From contig NC_083533.1 in assembly GCF_032362555.1 (NCBI RefSeq), forward strand, positions 1,741,001 to 1,805,000: a stretch of 64,000 nucleotides of DNA, given 5' to 3'. The position numbers and the translations under genes are program-made. The notes under the pieces were generated by a model. It was not told where the DNA came from, made no database searches, and was given only the letters and a program-made list of their open reading frames with translations. How positions within the stretch are numbered: the stretch's first letter is position 1; each line of letters begins with the position of its first letter. Shown one piece after another: positions 59,670 to 64,000 of this stretch. Origin of the DNA: Amyelois transitella. Lineage: Eukaryota; Arthropoda; Insecta; Lepidoptera; Pyralidae.

Positions 59670-62600
59670 CTAAAACGCGTCGTCTTCGTCATACTCTGTG
59701 GGCTTTACGTTGACTTTCCGCCATCTTTGGAAGTAGCCGTTCTTCCATAACAACACCAGGATGAGGACTATGGGGAATGTCACGAAAATACCTGGAAATT
59801 TAATGATTTATATATACAGGGTGACTTTTAATTCAACTGCATAAATTTAATTGTTAAGTGTACTCATCTAAAGGATATTGAAAAACGTTAAAAGAAAAAT
59901 ATCGGTTCATATTTCAGAAAGTACGGAAAAAAATAAAATTATCAAAATCCACGATCCTAAATACGTAATATCACCCTGGCCGGCGGAAAAGCGACGCGTA
60001 AGATTCAGAGGTCAACGACAACATTCATTCAGTTGAGCGATCTCGACAACTCTGTACTTTACTTGATCTTGATACTAGAAATATAATTATTTTTCAGACA
60101 TTTATTTACATGTTTAGTTTTAATTTCTTTTTGTAGTATTGGTCTTTAATAAAGCGTGTGACGTAGTTTTTGAGGGCTTTTTAAATGTGAAAATGATGAC
60201 GTTTAATTTAAATAAAAATAAGCTTAAACAGCTCAGAAGCATGGGTATAGTCTATGTTAAAAAGGATGCAGGTGTTTTAAATGTCACCCTGTATATCTCT
60301 CTCTAATATTATAAATATGAAAGTTGGTGAAGATGTGTGGAATGTATTTTAGTTAGAAAATGCTGCAGTGCAGTTTGTTACCGCCTTGGAAGCGGCAGTA
60401 AACTTAGTTAAAAGTAATTTATTTGACGTCAACCAATGTTGTGAAATCAAAAGATTTGACAATTATAAAGCGATATGAAGTATCCTAAAATAATTAATTA
60501 AAATTTTGAATTTGTTACTTGAGGCGTTTTAGTGAAACGTCGCAGGTAAAAGAAATGAGAAATGATTAAAACATTGATAGAATTGACACACTTATATCCT
60601 TTTAGTCCCATGGGACAAGTGACACTAATCCTAACTAATATTATACATATGAAAGTGAGTTTTGAGTTTGGCTCTGTCTACCCCGCAAGGGATCTAGACG
60701 TGATTATATGTATGTATATAAGTGAGTTTGTTTGAACGTTATTTAGTGAACAAATCTTCTTGAAATTGTGCGTATAAAATTAAGAGTCTGGAGAAGGACA
60801 TAGGGTAGGTACCTTTCATCCTGGTAAAAACTATAGTTCTAGTGAAATTTGCAAAAAAACTGTCCTTTTGTAGGTAAATCTAAAATCGCGCGGGCAAAGC
60901 TGCGTGTCAAAGCTAGTATAATTTGTATATCTGCTTAGTAAACCTGCTTTCATTCATCCTCTCCACATGACCAAACGATCTTAACAAACCCTTTACTATT
61001 ATTATTATTTCTATTTTGCTAATAATGGATTAAATCGTCTCAGATGTCAGAGACATTTAGATAGATAGATAGATAATTCATTTATTTGATTTGCTACACA
61101 CAATTTACAATTTCATATGAAAGTTGCAGAGTTGCAGCAATACAAAAAGGTCACAACTCAACGAATTTATTGCTATAGAGCAATACGCTGATTCTCAGTT
61201 ATGACCTAGGTGCTAGTGCAGGTCAATCTGCATTTCAATAAGATGTGGAACAGACGACACCATTCGACCACGGATTAGTCTTCTCACCTATCATAATCCC
61301 CAGCAGTATAGCCATGTCAGGCCCTGGACTAGCGTTGAACTCCTCCATTTCCACGCAGCCCAGGGTGCGGTTGGTCAGCATGAGAGTGTCGAAGGATAGC
61401 CCTCGCAGTTCGTTTGGTCTCTTGCAGCTGCGAAGCAAGATGTGCTGAAGTTGTATGATTTTGATAGAAGAGAAGGAATTGACGATTATTTATAGTAATA
61501 ATTTCTTAACCTGGTTTAGTTAAGGTACATAATGTGAGGTTATCTACCTGCCTGGTAATTTAAATAATTTTTTTCACGGATGTCGTAAAAGGCGACTAAG
61601 GGAAAGGTTAATAAACTTGGGATTCTTCTTGTTGGCAATGAGCTAGCAACCTGTCACTATTTTAATCTCAATTCTATTTTCTTCATCTGAACGTAGATTT
61701 TCAGTCTTTTCATAACTGTTGGCTCAGTCTATTTCGCAAGGGACATAGACGTGATTATATGCACGTATGTATGTATATTTCTGGGATAATGCAGGGTCAT
61801 CCCTGAAGAAGTTTTCTAGAAGAATAGTATAAAAAAGATAATATTTACATCATGTTAGCAGTGTTATCGCCGGCGTCCATCTTGAACAGCAGCGGCACCA
61901 GGACATCCACCATCCATTGGTTGCTGCAATCACACACGTAAGGGTTGTTGGAGAAGTCTGCTCGTCTGAGCTGGTGCCAGTGGTCCAGGAACTCTGAGCT
62001 GATGGAAGATATGTTGTTGCTGTTCAGGTATAGCTGGAACAAGAGAGGATTTTGCTAGTGGTCTTTTGGTTCTGGTCGACTTTTTTGTGAGTTGAGGTCA
62101 GGCCGCAGTCGCTTTGTTTAAAACCAGTAGGTTTTTTGCCGAGGGTAAGAGTTGCGAATTGCCGAGGTTGCATGAAGTGTAATGAATGTGGATGAAGCGA
62201 AAGAAGTGCCCGGGAATCATGGCAAGAGGAAAGATGCTCTGCTTATCCTTCCGGGAAAGAGGCGTAATTTTCTGTATGTATACTGTAGCATCGTCAAATT
62301 ACCTAGGTGTTTCCCTGCTAATAAACTCATTAAGCGTATGCTTCAGTATGCTGTATAGCTGAACGTGGCTTTTCAGTCTTTTCAAGACTGCTATACCTAC
62401 CCCGCAAGGGATATAGACGTGATTATATGTATGCATAAAAGATTTAGTCCCATTTGCTGTAATCTTGTCTCGTCGACTCATTACACTCGTAATAATTTAA
62501 GTATTCAATGCCAAATCACCATCACCTACCCCTCCGGGAAAAATGCATGATTTTATGTATGTATATGTGTATGTATAATATCACCTTCACGACCCACTCA

Positions 62601-63540
62601 CCTAGTTTCTACTTCCCCTTACTTTATTTAATGTCTCTAAAGTGTTCTCACCCCTTATTATAGTGGGGTTGACTAATGGACACCCCCCATATTATATCCC
62701 CACCACGGTATATGTAACTTACTTCTTCAAGAAACGGCGTTTGCTCATTGTCGTGGTCATCTTCCCAAACCAAAAACCCAGGGTCGATGCTGTTCAGCCT
62801 GGGGTTGTTGGTGATGTGGAGAGACTTCAGAGACTCCAACCCACCCAGGGCCCTGGCGTTGATGTACTGGAGTCTACTTTGCTTGCAGATTCTTAGTTCT
62901 TGGAGCTTGGTCAGGGAGGAAAGGGCGCTGGAAATTACATAGTATACTTTATAATAATGAATTATTCATAGAAAGTTTAAATTATTATCCTATTTGAAAA
63001 AGACGTGTGTTTCAGTCGATTCTTAGTAAATGTTTGTAGGTGCGCGGTAGGGGCGCAATGGAATCACACTTTTTTCCCGGTCGGGGAGACAAAGACTACA
63101 TTTTTCTACTTTTCACGATAAGAAAAAGAGCGCTCAGCCAATAGCAGCAAAGAATTTAGATCGCGCAAACAAAGATTTCACAGATTGGAGCATAAATACA
63201 ACCTCCGACACAACATCGTCTGTCGCGCGGTTCCCCAGGCGTCACACCAGCCTGGCGGAAGATCTTCCCTTTGGTGGCGGTCGAGCCGAATCATCGCTCC
63301 GGCTTCAATTGTATGAAATCTAACGCGTTATATTTGTTAGAAGTTCACTTACGTCCCCTCAGTCAAGTTGGTCAACGAATTCTTATCCAAATTCAGGGAC
63401 ACCAAGCTGACAGTCTCGCTGAGGACAGTCGGTATTGTTGTGAACCTATTGTCGCTTAAATCCAGCTTCTGCAGGTTCCTCTGCCGCCGGAGCAACCCAT
63501 CGGGAAGGGTTTCCAGCTCGCAGCTGGCAAGGCTCAGCTC
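59670..63540 (-). CDS. Leucine-rich-repeat type I membrane protein, C-terminal part
   Basis: Five exons read on the reverse strand: 63353-63540, 62723-62927, 61849-62033, 61288-61427 and 59670-59791 (840 nt, 279 residues plus TAG). All junctions are GT-AG with matching phase. The LRRs show LQKLDLSDNRFTTIP, LVSLNLDKNSLTNL, LESLKSLHITNNPRL and LEELYLNSNNISSI. An LRRCT cap follows with its four cysteines (NPYVCDCSNQW ... ICKRPNELRG ... LGC). A hydrophobic span (MAILLGIMIGIFVTFPIVLI and on) is the single transmembrane helix; the tail KPTEYDEDDAF is short and acidic. NLT and NRT are possible N-glycosylation sites. Extracellular LRRs usually bind proteins (adhesion or receptor roles). The start lies past 64000, so the family member cannot be named. 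Confidence 0.9.
59813..60296 (+). mobile_element. MITE with TATACAGGGTGAC ends, copy 2
   Basis: Opposite orientation to 27662-28129 and nearly co-linear over its length, with a 16-base extra piece (CACCCTGGCCGGCGGA region). It lies in the last intron of the LRR gene, about 20 bases from the exon. Confidence 0.85.
60358..60490 (+). mobile_element. LINE-Y 3' UTR fragment
   Basis: AATGCTGCAGTGCAGTTTG, TTGGAAGCGGCAGTAAAC, TTGACGTCAACCAATGTTGTG. Confidence 0.75.
60667..60720 (+). mobile_element. SINE-A tail inside a Hel remnant
   Basis: TTTGGCTCTGTCTACCCC to GATTATATGTATGTATAT interrupts the Hel-like sequence of 60620-60920, duplicating AAGTGAGTTTG (60652-60662 and 60720-60730). Confidence 0.8.
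60922..61003 (-). mobile_element. LINE-X internal fragment
   Basis: GTATATCTGCTTAGTAAACC ... TCATCCTCTCCACATGACC, the GHVERM-encoding part in reverse. Confidence 0.75.
61570..61778 (+). mobile_element. SINE-A, headless
   Basis: TTCACGGATGTCGTAAAAGGCG to GATTATATGCACGTATGTATG. Confidence 0.85.
62130..62280 (+). mobile_element. LINE-X 3' end
   Basis: GTTGCATGAAGTGTAATGAATG ... GATGAAGCGAAAGAAGTGCC ... GAGGCGTAATTTTCTGTATG, diverged. Confidence 0.78.
62350..62436 (+). mobile_element. SINE-A, 3' fragment
   Basis: TGTATAGCTGAACGTGGC to GATTATATGTATGCAT. A LINE-X tail scrap follows at 62525-62577. Confidence 0.8.
63120..63303 (-). repeat. Rep-R
   Basis: TTTAGATCGCGCAAACAAAG to GTCGAGCCGAATCATCGCTCC; ends about 50 bases from LRR exon 63353 (on its 3' side). 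Confidence 0.75.
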
Positions 63541-63549
63541 CTGGAAAGT

Positions 63550-64000
63550 AAAAGTAGGAGTGAGAGTAAGAGTAAGGGTAAGAGGAAAAAGAATTTATAC
63601 ATAAAACACCATAACAAAATGAGACAAAAAAAACAAACAAGAATATGTACAAAAATAGACATAGTAGTACGGGGTTCCTGAAGGGGTAATAATAATAACC
63701 GTTTTTTTTTTTCAATAATCCAAGAGGAAGGCAGAGACTATATCTTTCCACTCGTCACGATCCGAAGAAACAAACGATCTTGCATGATGAGAGTCATGAA
63801 TGTAGGTGAAGCGAAATATGCAAAGTTTACGGCAAGTGGAAAGATAGTAATTAGTTATCACTTCGGGAAAGATCTTATGGATCTTAGGAGTCCTACTGGA
63901 AGCGGGCTCATTTAAACATGATCCAAAAATGGGTTGAACCACGCGTTCAAGACTGTTGGCTATGTCTTCCCCGCAAAGGATATAGACTACATAATGTACA
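63550..64000. other. Intron of the LRR gene with repeat scraps
   Basis: A purine-rich AGTAAGAG/AGTGAGAG run occupies 63549-63590. Rearranged LINE-X pieces in both orientations lie at 63720-63870 and a SINE-A scrap at 63948-63990. No further LRR exon is visible. Confidence 0.55.

Noticed and set aside
61235..61447. LRR exon extended to the CTTCAG/CACATC acceptor (top at 61442)
   Set aside because: That junction gives a frame with a stop after the previous exon; the acceptor TTCGCAG at 61428-61430 restores the LRRCT reading.

Overview
The window looks like nuclear DNA of a lepidopteran (probably a moth). It has short coding exons in long, AT-rich introns packed with lepidopteran-style repeats: TATG-tailed SINEs and LINEs, tRNA-derived SINEs, Helitron-like elements ending in GC-rich hairpins plus CTAG, a mariner and several MITEs. 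I saw no operon, Shine-Dalgarno, CRISPR or prokaryotic signal. The species cannot be named from sequence alone.

Three host genes can be assembled because splice sites and intron phases agree throughout. (1) About 2580-39679, + strand: a compact Kruppel-like factor (244 residues) with an N-terminal PVDLS motif (CtBP-binding type) and three C-terminal C2H2 fingers. Its third intron (19459-36819, 17 kb) is a graveyard of transposons. (2) About 44250-58272, + strand: a gene of about 22 very short exons encoding about 479 residues, with one N-terminal LIM domain, an Arg/Ser-rich basic block and a long unrecognised C-terminal part; its first exon is uncertain. (3) 59670-63540, - strand: the C-terminal five exons of a type I membrane protein with leucine-rich repeats, an LRRCT cap, one transmembrane helix and a short acidic tail; its N terminus lies beyond the right edge. 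Genes 2 and 3 converge.

Repeat names used here: SINE-A (GTGCCGTGTGG head, TATG tail), SINE-B (tRNA-derived, boxes A and B visible), SINE-C (second tRNA-like SINE), LINE-X (RTE-like C-terminal fragments with a TATG tail), LINE-Y (Jockey/CR1-like RT with a TTCTA-repeat tail), Rep-R (unclassified dispersed repeat) and Hel (Helitron-like). Together they fill most of the non-coding sequence, often nested and with recognisable target-site duplications (TSDs).

The most unusual points: the last zinc-finger exon of the KLF gene is tandemly triplicated past its stop codon; the 3' end of one LIM-gene exon together with its 5' splice site has been amplified into a 9-copy intronic minisatellite; a several-hundred-bp intron segment with a 20-nt hairpin is present twice in the LIM gene, each time just before a splice acceptor; SINE-A and LINE-X share a 3' tail, as expected if the LINE mobilises the SINE; and a SINE-A landed exactly on a KLF 5' splice site and duplicated it.
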